Positions 1 to 5,056 of a DNA stretch of 6,221 nucleotides are shown piece after piece. This DNA comes from Elusimicrobiota bacterium. GTDB lineage: Bacteria > Elusimicrobiota > Elusimicrobia > UBA1565 > UBA9628. The notes beneath the pieces are model-generated. The model was not told the origin of the DNA. It was given only the letters and a program-made list of their open reading frames with translations, and ran no database searches. Position numbers and translations under genes: made by a program. Every line of letters begins with the position of its first letter. Within the stretch, counting starts at the first letter, position 1. The stretch is from positions 1 through 6,221 of the forward strand of contig JAMPYD010000127.1 of NCBI GenBank assembly GCA_023700845.1. The letters are read 5' to 3'.

Positions 1-605
1 TCGGCGCTGATCCCGTAGTCGCGGCCGAGCAGCACGCGGATCAGGAAATCCTTGTCCTGGGCGCGGCGGAACTTCCGGTTGAAGCCGGCCGCGCGCGCCG
101 CGTCCATGCGCACCATGCACGGCGGGAAGTTGAGGGCCGGGGGGGCGGGGCGAGCGAGGCGGTGAATCGTGAGCGCCCGCCCCGGCGCCGCGCCGAGGTT
201 GTTGAGCCCCACCGCGGTCCCCTTCGCGCCGGTGATGACGCACGCGCCGCTGACGACGGAGAGCTCGGGGTGTTCCTCCATGAGGGCGGCCTGCCGCTCG
301 AGCTTCTCCGGAAAAAGCCAGTCGTCGGAATCGAGAAAGCTCAGCAGCTCGCCGCGCGCCATCTCGAGGCAGCGCTGGCGGGCGGCGCCCCGGCCCCGGT
401 TCTCCGGGAAGCGCTCGCGGCGGACGCGCGGGTCGGCGCAGGCCTCGAGGAGCGCCCAGGTCCGGTCCGTGGAGCCGTCGTCGACGATCACCGCCTCCCA
501 GTTCTCGTAGGTCTGCGCCTGGAGCGACGCCAAGGCCATCGGCAAAGTGCGCTCCGCGTTGTAGCAGGGCATCATGACCGACACCAGCGGCGTTTTCCCG
601 GTCAC
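1..605 (-). CDS. Family 2 glycosyltransferase, partial (C-terminus beyond the left edge)
   Basis: This GT-A fold glycosyltransferase probably adds a sugar from a nucleotide-sugar donor to a lipid-linked glycan at the cytoplasmic face of the inner membrane. I read 201 codons from a GTG at 605 with no stop before the window edge. Visible motifs are the first strand PLVSVMMPCYNAE (residues 6-18), the nucleotide-binding VDDGSTD (41-47), the metal-binding DSDDW (92-96) and a QDKDF segment (183-187), where this family often has the acidic catalytic-base region. The GTG overlaps the TGA of the upstream phosphatase gene as GTGA, which suggests translational coupling. The next in-frame ATGs (residues 11 and 12) would cut into the first beta strand, so GTG is preferred. 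No strong ribosome binding site is visible. The family call is secure. Donor and acceptor sugars cannot be told, and the missing C-terminus could hold further domains. Confidence 0.93.
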   Translation of the reverse strand, partial: MTGKTPLVSVMMPCYNAERTLPMALASLQAQTYENWEAVIVDDGSTDRTWALLEACADPRVRRERFPENRGRGAARQRCLEMARGELLSFLDSDDWLFPEKLERQAALMEEHPELSVVSGACVITGAKGTAVGLNNLGAAPGRALTIHRLARPAPPALNFPPCMVRMDAARAAGFNRKFRRAQDKDFLIRVLLGRDYGISA

Positions 606-1078
606 GCCGGCGACCGCCATTCGCGGCTCAGCAGCGCCTCGAGCGACTGGCGTATGACCGCGAGGCACTCGGCGAAGACCTCGTAGGGCTTGCCCATCGG
701 GTCGCTCACGTCCAGGTCCCCGAAGCCGGCCGCGGCCCGGAGCAGGCGGGTCTTGCCGGTGAACTCCGGATACAGCTCGCAGATGTGGTCGCGGTGGTGT
801 TCGGCCATGACCAGGACCGCGTCGGCCCAGCGCAGCTGCTCCCGCGTCAGCAGCTGCGGGCGGTGCTCGAAGGGGGGGACGCCCGCGGCGGCGAGCAGGC
901 GCCGGGCGTGCTCGGGGACTTCATACCAGCCTTCCGCGGCGATGCCGCAGGAGCGGATCTCGAGGCCGAGGCCGCGCTCCTTGGACCAATGGCGCAGGAG
1001 ATGCTCGGCCATCGCCGAGCGGCAGATGTTGCCGGTGCAGACGAAGACGATGCGGCGGGGAGCGGAGGAGTCGGGCAT
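602..1078 (-). CDS. Low-molecular-weight protein tyrosine phosphatase
   Basis: This is a cytoplasmic phosphatase of 158 residues, the usual size for the family. The P-loop CTGNICRS lies at residues 14-21, with nucleophile Cys14 and phosphate-binding Arg20. The general-acid motif DP is at 126-127 (SDPMGKPYEVF). The P-loop has Ile at position 18, where the arginine phosphatase YwlE has Thr, so tyrosine-phosphate specificity is more likely. In capsule and exopolysaccharide clusters, Wzb-like members of this family dephosphorylate the polymer-length tyrosine autokinase and sometimes the sugar transferase or a sugar dehydrogenase. Here the gene sits between an initiating sugar transferase (47-base gap) and a glycosyltransferase (4-base overlap), which supports that role. 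No kinase gene is inside the window. The ATG is the first start after an in-frame TAG, but no good Shine-Dalgarno precedes it. An arsenate reductase of the same fold is less likely given the context. Confidence 0.93.
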   Translation of the reverse strand: MPDSSAPRRIVFVCTGNICRSAMAEHLLRHWSKERGLGLEIRSCGIAAEGWYEVPEHARRLLAAAGVPPFEHRPQLLTREQLRWADAVLVMAEHHRDHICELYPEFTGKTRLLRAAAGFGDLDVSDPMGKPYEVFAECLAVIRQSLEALLSREWRSPA

Positions 1079-1083
1079 GGAGC

Positions 1084-1097
1084 GAGCCGGGGCTCGT
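1084..1097. repeat. Short inverted repeat just upstream of the phosphatase start
   Basis: CGAGCC-GG-GGCTCG forms a 5 to 6 bp GC stem lying 5 bases upstream of the minus-strand ATG at 1078, within the 47-base gap between the sugar transferase and the phosphatase. It covers the place where a ribosome binding site should be. It could reduce initiation, or it could be chance in GC-rich DNA. No U-tract follows directly on either strand, so it is not a convincing terminator. Confidence 0.35.
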
Positions 1098-1125
1098 GCG
1101 GTTATTTTAGCCTATCGCGAGGCGC

Positions 1126-2562
1126 TCAGGCGCGGGGGTGCTTGTGGTCGCGCGGATGCTTGAGGTGCGAGGTCAGGTCGCCGGCCCAATGCTCGACGTT
1201 GCTCTTGGGGACGAGCGAGGGGGCGGGCAGGGCGACGACGCTCGAATCGCTGATCAGGACCCGCTTCAGGGTCTTGAGCAGGATGCTGACGTCCAGGCCG
1301 AAGGACAGGTACTTCAGGTAGAACAGGTCGTAGTGGATCTTCTCGATGGAGTCGTCGACGCTGTTGGTCGCCCGGAAGCGGACCTGCGCCCAGCCGGTGA
1401 TGCCGGGCTTGACCAGGTGGCGGAGGTGGTAGCTCGGCACGACCTTCTCGAGCACGGCGACTTCCTTGACCCACTCGGGGCGGGGGCCGACGAGGGACAT
1501 GTCGCCGATCAGGACGTTCCAGAGCTGGGGCAGCTCGTCGATGCGGTAGCGCCGCAGGACGGCGCCGAGCTTGGTGATGCTCGCGCCGTGGGCCTTGGCC
1601 GAGGTGAACGGGCCGTTGCTTTCGGCGCCCACGCTCATCGTGCGGAACTTGAGAACCTCGAAGGGACGCCCGAGGAAGCCGGCGCGGGCCTGGCGGTAGA
1701 AGATCGGGCGTCCGTCGAGAATCGCGATCAGCGCCGCCGAGACGGCGAGCACGGGCGCCGTCGCCACCAGAAGCAGGGCCGAGCCGGCGATGTCGGCGGC
1801 GCGCTTCATGTGGAGAAACAGGCCGATGTTGTTGGGCAAGGTGAACTTGAGCGCCCAGGAGGGGCGGCCGGCGTAGTGGGGAGAGACCTTGCAGAAGATG
1901 GACTCGTAGAAGTCCTCCAAAGTGACGATCGGCACGCCGCGGGCGATCGCGGCCAGGAACACCGGGCGCGCCTTCTCCCAGTTCCAGTCCACCCAGCGGC
2001 TGTCGGCGACGACCATGTCGACCCCGGGGTACTGCCAGGGCACGATGGTCAGCCCCGTGTTTCCGGCGTGGTGCGGCAGGCCCTTCTCGATCTCGCTCAG
2101 GTCGGCGGGGTCGCCGAGGAACACGAAGCGCTGGTCGAGGAAATTGTATTTGAGCAAGGTCAGCCAGGCCCGGCGCCAGACCATGATCAGGGCGTGCGAG
2201 ACCGCGACCGTGACCAGGAGGTGGGTCTTCGGCGTCAGGGTGTGCGAGTCGAGCAGGTAGAAGTAGGTGGTGCCCACGGCCAGGCAGGCGACCGCGGAGA
2301 CGAGCAGGTTCTTGATCAGGGAGAAGGTGTTGCGCACCAGGCCCAGGTCGTAGAGGCCGAGGGCGTACATGATCGCGATCCAAGAGGCGAACAAAGGGAA
2401 GAAGCCGACCGCCGTCTCGGAGGTCAGGAACGCGGGTTCGCGCAGGGCCAGGGCCGCGCCGAGGCTGACGTAGAGCAGCAGGAAATCGACGATCGGGGGC
2501 GTCATCCAGCGCCAGTAATGGCGGGTGCCTATGCGGTTCAAGGCGCGCTCCGGGGAGAACAT
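1126..2562 (-). CDS. Polyprenyl-phosphate sugar-1-phosphate transferase (exopolysaccharide initiating enzyme)
   Basis: This inner-membrane enzyme transfers a sugar-1-phosphate from a nucleotide sugar to undecaprenyl phosphate, the first step of exopolysaccharide, capsule or O-antigen unit assembly. The 478 residues match the usual length of the large WbaP-like class. Hydrophobic helices lie near residues 24-40, 51-72, 84-104 and 113-128. A soluble Rossmann-like region follows (about 144-225), then the catalytic domain from about 252. That domain has MKRAADIAGS with a membrane helix (252-281), LKFRTMS (304-310), the catalytic Asp-Glu pair in RIDELPQLWNV (340-350), LVGPRPE (357-363) and KPGITGWAQV (385-394). 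The start is fixed by an in-frame TAG at 2575-2577, five codons before the ATG; the upstream GATGGA is a weak ribosome site. It is the first gene of the minus-strand operon with the phosphatase and glycosyltransferase. The C-terminal 35 residues are an unconserved tail rich in His and Pro. The sugar (glucose, galactose or other) cannot be decided. Confidence 0.95.
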   Translation of the reverse strand: MFSPERALNRIGTRHYWRWMTPPIVDFLLLYVSLGAALALREPAFLTSETAVGFFPLFASWIAIMYALGLYDLGLVRNTFSLIKNLLVSAVACLAVGTTYFYLLDSHTLTPKTHLLVTVAVSHALIMVWRRAWLTLLKYNFLDQRFVFLGDPADLSEIEKGLPHHAGNTGLTIVPWQYPGVDMVVADSRWVDWNWEKARPVFLAAIARGVPIVTLEDFYESIFCKVSPHYAGRPSWALKFTLPNNIGLFLHMKRAADIAGSALLLVATAPVLAVSAALIAILDGRPIFYRQARAGFLGRPFEVLKFRTMSVGAESNGPFTSAKAHGASITKLGAVLRRYRIDELPQLWNVLIGDMSLVGPRPEWVKEVAVLEKVVPSYHLRHLVKPGITGWAQVRFRATNSVDDSIEKIHYDLFYLKYLSFGLDVSILLKTLKRVLISDSSVVALPAPSLVPKSNVEHWAGDLTSHLKHPRDHKHPRA

Positions 2563-2664
2563 TCCATCTGCATGCTACATTATTGACGGCAAAACGGGTC
2601 TTCGATAAGGGTCAAAGGGGGGTGGGTCCGGGGGGGCCGAAGGACCTATATTCCGGCGCGGGGC

Positions 2665-2685
2665 CCGGCCGGGGATTCCCGCCGG
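2665..2685. repeat. GC-rich inverted repeat upstream of the barrel-gene promoter
   Basis: CCGGC and GCCGG arms enclose GGG-ATT-CCC, giving an 8 bp stem with a two-base bulge and a three-base loop. A second pair, GGGCC at 2661-2665 and GGCCC at 2687-2691, offers an alternative outer stem. It ends about 15 bases before the candidate -35 of the downstream gene. It could be an operator, an attenuating structure or a terminator without a clear U-tract. In DNA this rich in G and C such symmetry can also arise by chance. Confidence 0.35.
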
Positions 2686-2700
2686 CGGCCCGGTTTAGAG

Positions 2701-2730
2701 TTGAGGTCGGTCCGCGCGATATCGCATAAT
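2701..2730 (+). promoter_or_regulatory. Candidate sigma-70-type promoter, possibly giving a leaderless transcript
   Basis: TTGAGG (2701-2706) and CATAAT (2725-2730) match -35 and -10 consensus hexamers with an 18-base spacer. The usual start distance places transcription at about 2736-2738, on the ATG at 2737. No Shine-Dalgarno sequence is seen before that ATG, which agrees with a leaderless message. This is inferred from pattern only. Confidence 0.45.
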
Positions 2731-2736
2731 CAATCC

Positions 2737-3471
2737 ATGAAGCGCCTCGCTCTCGCCGCCGCCGTCCTCCTTTCCGCCTCCTCCTCCGCCTTCGCCGGCG
2801 CGGACCAGTACGGCGGCTTCGCCCGCTACGCCGACGAGGGCTCGCTCAAGCCCTTCGCCCGCGACCTGGGCGGCGTGCTCGGCGCCGCCACCTTCCAGAG
2901 CGGCCGCTCGCTGGGCCTCACCGGCTTCGACGTCGGCGCGCGCTTCGGCGCCCAGTTCTACCCGTCCAAGGGCAACAACATCCTGCGCCACAACGGCGTG
3001 CGCGTGTTCGGCCTGCCGTGGGCCCAGGCCGAGGTCGGCATGCCCTTCAAGATCTCCGGCTTCATCCGCGGCATCTCCTACCAGGGCCTGACCATCGCCG
3101 GCGGGGGGCTCCGCTACGGGCTTTACGCGGAGTCCGACAAGCCCTGGGCGCCTCAGGTCCTCGTCTCCGCCGTCGCGCACTCCGTCGTGCACACGGACTT
3201 CTCCGCGTCGCACGTCGGCGCGAACCTGGTCTGCTCCGCGGGCACGCCGAAGTGGGCCCCCTACGCGGGCGTCGGCTTCGACCGCACGCGCCTCGTCGTG
3301 CGCCAGTCCACGCTCGACCCGCTGCTCAACGGCCGCGTCGTCAACACCCTCGAGAGCCGCTTCACCCTCGGCGTGCGCCTGACGCCCTACCAGTTCACCT
3401 ACCTGAGCCTCGCCGGCACCATGGCGCACAGCCAGCCCGGCGCGGAAGCCGGCCTCGGCGTCCGCTTCTAG
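2737..3471 (+). CDS. Secreted outer-membrane beta-barrel-like protein
   Basis: I do not recognise the exact family. The 244-residue product has a clear Sec signal peptide: MKR, a hydrophobic stretch, then AFA with cleavage after residue 20 before GADQ. There is no lipobox Cys. The mature part of about 224 residues alternates polar and hydrophobic residues, with many Gly and aromatic residues, for example GFDVGARFGAQFYP, LRYGLYAE and SRFTLGVRLTPYQFTYLSLAG. It ends in GLGVRF. A terminal Phe is the recognition signature for the barrel assembly machinery, so an 8 to 10 stranded outer-membrane barrel is the best reading. The frame stays open upstream to a TTG at 2701, but the signal peptide fits the ATG at 2737, so that start is chosen. 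The gene is divergent from the polysaccharide operon and converges on the FecR-domain gene with a 20-base gap that lacks a clear terminator. A role in cell-surface architecture is inferred; the substrate or partner is unknown. Confidence 0.8.
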   Translation: MKRLALAAAVLLSASSSAFAGADQYGGFARYADEGSLKPFARDLGGVLGAATFQSGRSLGLTGFDVGARFGAQFYPSKGNNILRHNGVRVFGLPWAQAEVGMPFKISGFIRGISYQGLTIAGGGLRYGLYAESDKPWAPQVLVSAVAHSVVHTDFSASHVGANLVCSAGTPKWAPYAGVGFDRTRLVVRQSTLDPLLNGRVVNTLESRFTLGVRLTPYQFTYLSLAGTMAHSQPGAEAGLGVRF

Positions 3472-3491
3472 CCGCGCCTATCGAGCCGCCC

Positions 3492-3554
3492 TTACGGGCA
3501 GGGCGACGACGGCGACACCGTGCTGACGCAGGTCGTCGTCGCGCTTTCCTGAGT
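3492..3554 (-). repeat. Tail-coding repeat, copy 1 (inverted relative to 4964-5026)
   Basis: These 63 bases encode the last 20 residues and the TAA stop of the FecR-domain gene. They match the end of the gene at 4400-5026 at 51 of 63 positions by hand alignment, and the encoded peptide matches at 19 of 20. The two copies are in opposite orientation, 1.4 kb apart. The longest exact run is about 11 bases. Confidence 0.9.
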
Positions 3555-4250
3555 CGCGCTGGGCGGGGGGACGGCCGTCGTCTCCGTCGCGGGCAAGGTC
3601 TCCGGCGCGGGCTCCTTCGCGGGAGCCGGCGCGGCCGCCGCCACGGGAGGCGGCGGCGCCTCCACCTTCGGCTCCTCGGGCGCCGGCGTCGCGGGCGGCA
3701 GCGAGGAGATCCCGGACAGGCCCGTCTGCGTGTTGCTCTGCGCGCTCTGGCCGGGGCTCAGGCTCGACGGCCGCCCGAAGCCGTCCACGAAGTCGAGCGC
3801 GCCCTCGAACAGCGCGATCATCAGGCCCAGCTCGGTTCCCTCCATCCCGAACACCGTCCCGCGCACGGCGGCCACCCCGGCCGCGTGGCGCACGGTGAAG
3901 TCCGCCTTGTTGGCCTTCTTGACCCACGCGGACAGCTTTCCGCTGAACAGCCGCAAAGTGGTCTTGAGCGTCGTCGCGCCTTCGATTCCGAACGTCGTCC
4001 CCGCCTCGAGCTTCACCTTGTTTCCGTCGCTGAACGCGAGCACGACGCTCGACCCCGAATAGGTCTTCACCTCTCCGCCCGGGGCCAGCATGGTCCCTTC
4101 CCTGACCGGCGTCCAATCGGCGGTCGACGAGGCGCGCGCCGACACCGTGCCCTTCACCTCGGCGAGCCTGACGGCCACGCCGGACTCGGCGGCATATGAG
4201 GAAACCGCCGCGAGCAGGGGCAGCAGCACGGCGGCGAGCAGGTGTCTCAT
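3492..4250 (-). CDS. Secreted FecR-domain protein with Pro/Ala/Thr linker and conserved Cys-containing C-terminal tail
   Basis: The product has 252 residues. The signal peptide MRHLLAAVLLPLLAAVSSYA is cleaved after residue 20 before AES, with no lipobox. The FecR domain covers about 28-158: EVKGTVSARAS (31-41), an EGTMLAPGGEVKT turn (51-63), FSDGNKVKLEAGTTFGI (73-89) and the hallmark VAAVRGTVFGMEG (126-138). A low-complexity linker rich in Pro, Ala, Glu and Thr (about 183-232) leads to the tail TQESATTTC-x-STVSPSSPCP (233-252). Classical FecR is an inner-membrane sigma regulator with a cytoplasmic N-terminal region. Here the domain follows a signal peptide and has no membrane helix, so it is probably a periplasmic or surface binding domain, not an anti-sigma factor. 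The start at 4250 is chosen for its strong ribosome site and signal peptide. An ATG at 4310 is in frame, but it would place coding sequence over the promoter and spoil the signal peptide. The gene is divergent from a related gene carrying the same tail. Confidence 0.88.
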   Translation of the reverse strand: MRHLLAAVLLPLLAAVSSYAAESGVAVRLAEVKGTVSARASSTADWTPVREGTMLAPGGEVKTYSGSSVVLAFSDGNKVKLEAGTTFGIEGATTLKTTLRLFSGKLSAWVKKANKADFTVRHAAGVAAVRGTVFGMEGTELGLMIALFEGALDFVDGFGRPSSLSPGQSAQSNTQTGLSGISSLPPATPAPEEPKVEAPPPPVAAAAPAPAKEPAPETLPATETTAVPPPSATQESATTTCVSTVSPSSPCP

Positions 4251-4254
4251 GAAA

Positions 4255-4261
4255 TCTCCCT
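4255..4261 (-). promoter_or_regulatory. Ribosome binding site that fixes the FecR-gene start
   Basis: On the minus strand AGGGAGA lies four bases before the ATG at 4250. This is the best Shine-Dalgarno match near either candidate start and supports 4250 over the in-frame ATG at 4310. Confidence 0.75.
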
Positions 4262-4281
4262 GGGTCTTTCTTCTAATACTT

Positions 4282-4310
4282 AGCATAACCTTCATTTTCG
4301 ACCCGCGCAA
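4282..4310 (-). promoter_or_regulatory. Candidate promoter of the FecR-domain gene (leftward)
   Basis: On the minus strand TTGCGC (4305-4310) and TATGCT (4282-4287) are separated by exactly 17 bases. Transcription would start near 4275, giving a leader of about 25 bases that contains the ribosome site. The -10 matches consensus at four of six positions and the -35 at three of six, so this is a moderate candidate. Confidence 0.5.
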
Positions 4311-4319
4311 GTGCGACTT

Positions 4320-4327
4320 TAGCGCTA
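4320..4327. promoter_or_regulatory. TAGCGCTA palindrome between divergent -35 elements
   Basis: A perfect 8-base palindrome sits immediately beside the rightward -35 and inside the 17-base gap between the two divergent -35 hexamers. A dimeric regulator bound there could control both genes. The short length means chance is possible. Confidence 0.3.
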
Positions 4328-4356
4328 TTGACAGCTTTGGGGACCAATGCTAAACT
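4328..4356 (+). promoter_or_regulatory. Strong sigma-70-type promoter of the tail-protein/barrel operon
   Basis: A perfect TTGACA (4328-4333), a 17-base spacer and TAAACT (4351-4356) make a near-consensus promoter. A TGC directly before the -10 adds an extended -10 element. Transcription would start near 4363, leaving a leader of about 37 bases before the ATG at 4400. It is the best promoter in the window and suggests strong expression of the two genes downstream. Confidence 0.78.
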
Positions 4357-4362
4357 TCGGCC

Positions 4363-4382
4363 TGTCGCATAACTGTCATAAC
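4363..4382 (+). repeat. Direct repeat TGTC(GC)ATAAC / TGTCATAAC in the 5' leader
   Basis: Two tandem copies, TGTCGCATAAC (4363-4373) and TGTCATAAC (4374-4382), start right at the predicted transcription start of the rightward promoter. They are AT-rich against a GC-rich background. They may be a regulator half-site pair or part of a structured or protective leader; neither is proven. Confidence 0.4.
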
Positions 4383-4390
4383 TTAGAAGT

Positions 4391-4395
4391 GGGGG
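4391..4395 (+). promoter_or_regulatory. Ribosome binding site for the tail-protein gene
   Basis: A GGGGG run within GTGGGGGAACC precedes the ATG at 4400 by four bases. It is purine-rich and well placed, though not the canonical AGGAGG. Confidence 0.6.
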
Positions 4396-4399
4396 AACC

Positions 4400-5026
4400 A
4401 TGAAAATCTCGAACATTCTCGTCGCCGCTTTCCTCGCGACCGCCGTCGGCGCGTCCGCCGCCGATCCCGTCGCCGCGCCCGCCGCGCCCGCCGCCCCGGC
4501 CGCCCCCGCCATCAAGCTCGCCGGCATCACCGGCGTGGTCCAGATCAAGACCCCCGGCGGCATCATGACCGTCAAGGCCGGCGAGCCCGTCCCCGCGATC
4601 CCGGCCGGCGCCGAGATCGTCGTCGTCAGCGGCGAGGCCACCGTCAACGTGGGCGGCGCCACCATCGTTGCCGGCGCGGGCGACAGCTTCACCGTCAACA
4701 CCTCCGGCTCCGGCGGCGCCGTCATCGCCGTGACCGGCGGCGTCGTCGCCGTCTCCGAGGCCGGCGGCAAGCCCAAGGACATCGCCAAGGGCGAGGGCCT
4801 GACCGTCGCCACGGCCGGCACCCCGGCGCCGCCGGCCCCCTCCAACACGGTCGTCCAGGGCGAGAAGAAGTCCGAGACGACGAACGAGACCCCCGCTGAA
4901 TCCATCCCCGCCGACTCGGATTCCTCGACCTCGGAGACCTCCACCCCGCCGTCCTCGAGCCCGACCCAGGAAAGCGCTACGACCACCTGCACCTCCACCG
5001 TCTCCCCGTCGTCTCCGTGCCCGTAA
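4400..5026 (+). CDS. Secreted FecR-like protein with AAP repeats and the same Cys-containing C-terminal tail
   Basis: The product has 208 residues. A signal peptide ends at ASA (residue 20) before ADP. A short stalk of four AAP units (25-36) is followed by a Gly/Val-rich beta domain at about 40-140, with ITGVVQIKTPGG, VKAGEPVPAIPAGAEIVV, GGATIVAGAGDSFTV and KDIAKGEGLTVA. The strand and turn pattern resembles FecR-type folds, but without the clear VRGT hallmark, so that call is tentative. Residues 141-188 are a Ser/Thr/Pro/Glu linker, and 189-208 are the tail TQESATTTC-x-STVSPSSPCP, shared with the divergent gene. There are only two Cys in the protein, 197 and 207, both in the tail, so disulfide formation or anchoring through the tail is plausible. 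No lipobox, membrane helix or sortase-like signal is present. The gene has its own strong promoter and is followed after 30 bases by a barrel gene, probably in one transcript. Codons strongly favour C at the third position, consistent with high expression. Confidence 0.85.
   Translation: MKISNILVAAFLATAVGASAADPVAAPAAPAAPAAPAIKLAGITGVVQIKTPGGIMTVKAGEPVPAIPAGAEIVVVSGEATVNVGGATIVAGAGDSFTVNTSGSGGAVIAVTGGVVAVSEAGGKPKDIAKGEGLTVATAGTPAPPAPSNTVVQGEKKSETTNETPAESIPADSDSSTSETSTPPSSSPTQESATTTCTSTVSPSSPCP
4472..4507 (+). repeat. Four tandem Ala-Ala-Pro codon units
   Basis: Nine-base units encode AAP four times directly after the signal peptide. The first two units are identical in sequence (GCCGCGCCC) and the last two vary at synonymous positions. 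The result is a flexible, extended spacer between the cleavage site and the beta domain. Copy number may vary between strains. Confidence 0.8.
4964..5026 (+). repeat. Tail-coding repeat, copy 2 (inverted relative to 3492-3554)
   Basis: This is the second copy of the 63-base segment encoding the shared C-terminal peptide and TAA. Of the ten codons that differ from copy 1, nine are synonymous, including an AGC to TCC serine switch. The single amino acid change is Val to Thr, just after the first Cys. Confidence 0.9.
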
Positions 5027-5056
5027 TTTTCATATACCCATAACAAGGATAGATAG
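5027..5056 (+). promoter_or_regulatory. AT-rich intergenic linker with ribosome site for the barrel gene
   Basis: This 30-base gap contains AAGGA (5045-5049), seven bases before the ATG at 5057, a well-placed Shine-Dalgarno. No hairpin with a U-tract is seen, so read-through from the upstream gene is expected. The spacing fits a two-gene operon. Confidence 0.65.

Larger units (their letters stand above)
2563..2736. other. Divergent intergenic region between the polysaccharide operon and the barrel gene
   Basis: This 174-base stretch separates two genes transcribed away from each other, so it must hold at least two promoters. The side next to the sugar transferase (2563-2615) is relatively AT-rich. 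It contains a possible minus-strand -10 (TAATGT, 2577-2582) without a good -35. The centre (2612-2693) is very GC-rich with runs of G and an inverted repeat. The right end carries the best plus-strand promoter candidate. No open reading frame of its own is credible. Confidence 0.6.

Noticed and set aside
1138..2586. Long plus-strand open frame of 482 codons opposite the sugar transferase
   Set aside because: It is antisense to a gene with full family motifs, is rich in Gly/Val/Asp/Arg/Gln without any recognisable domain, and is expected from the high GC at third codon positions.
3503..3542. Hairpin GCGACGAC ... GTCGTCGC as a terminator for the convergent genes
   Set aside because: The loop is 24 bases, there is no real U-tract, and the arms are repeats of Asp/Ser-type codons in GC-rich coding DNA.
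3018..4199. Plus-strand open frame of 393 codons spanning the barrel gene and the FecR gene
   Set aside because: It is Arg-rich and low in complexity, runs across two real genes in other frames, and has no ribosome site or signal peptide.
3492..5026. Invertible DNA segment flanked by the inverted tail repeats
   Set aside because: Identity is only about 81 percent with exact runs of about 11 bases or less, and no recombinase is encoded in the window. Protein-level conservation explains the similarity better.
4400..5026. Lipoprotein, sortase substrate or PEP-CTERM protein
   Set aside because: There is no Cys after the signal cleavage site, no LPxTG-like motif, and no hydrophobic helix or basic end at the C-terminus.
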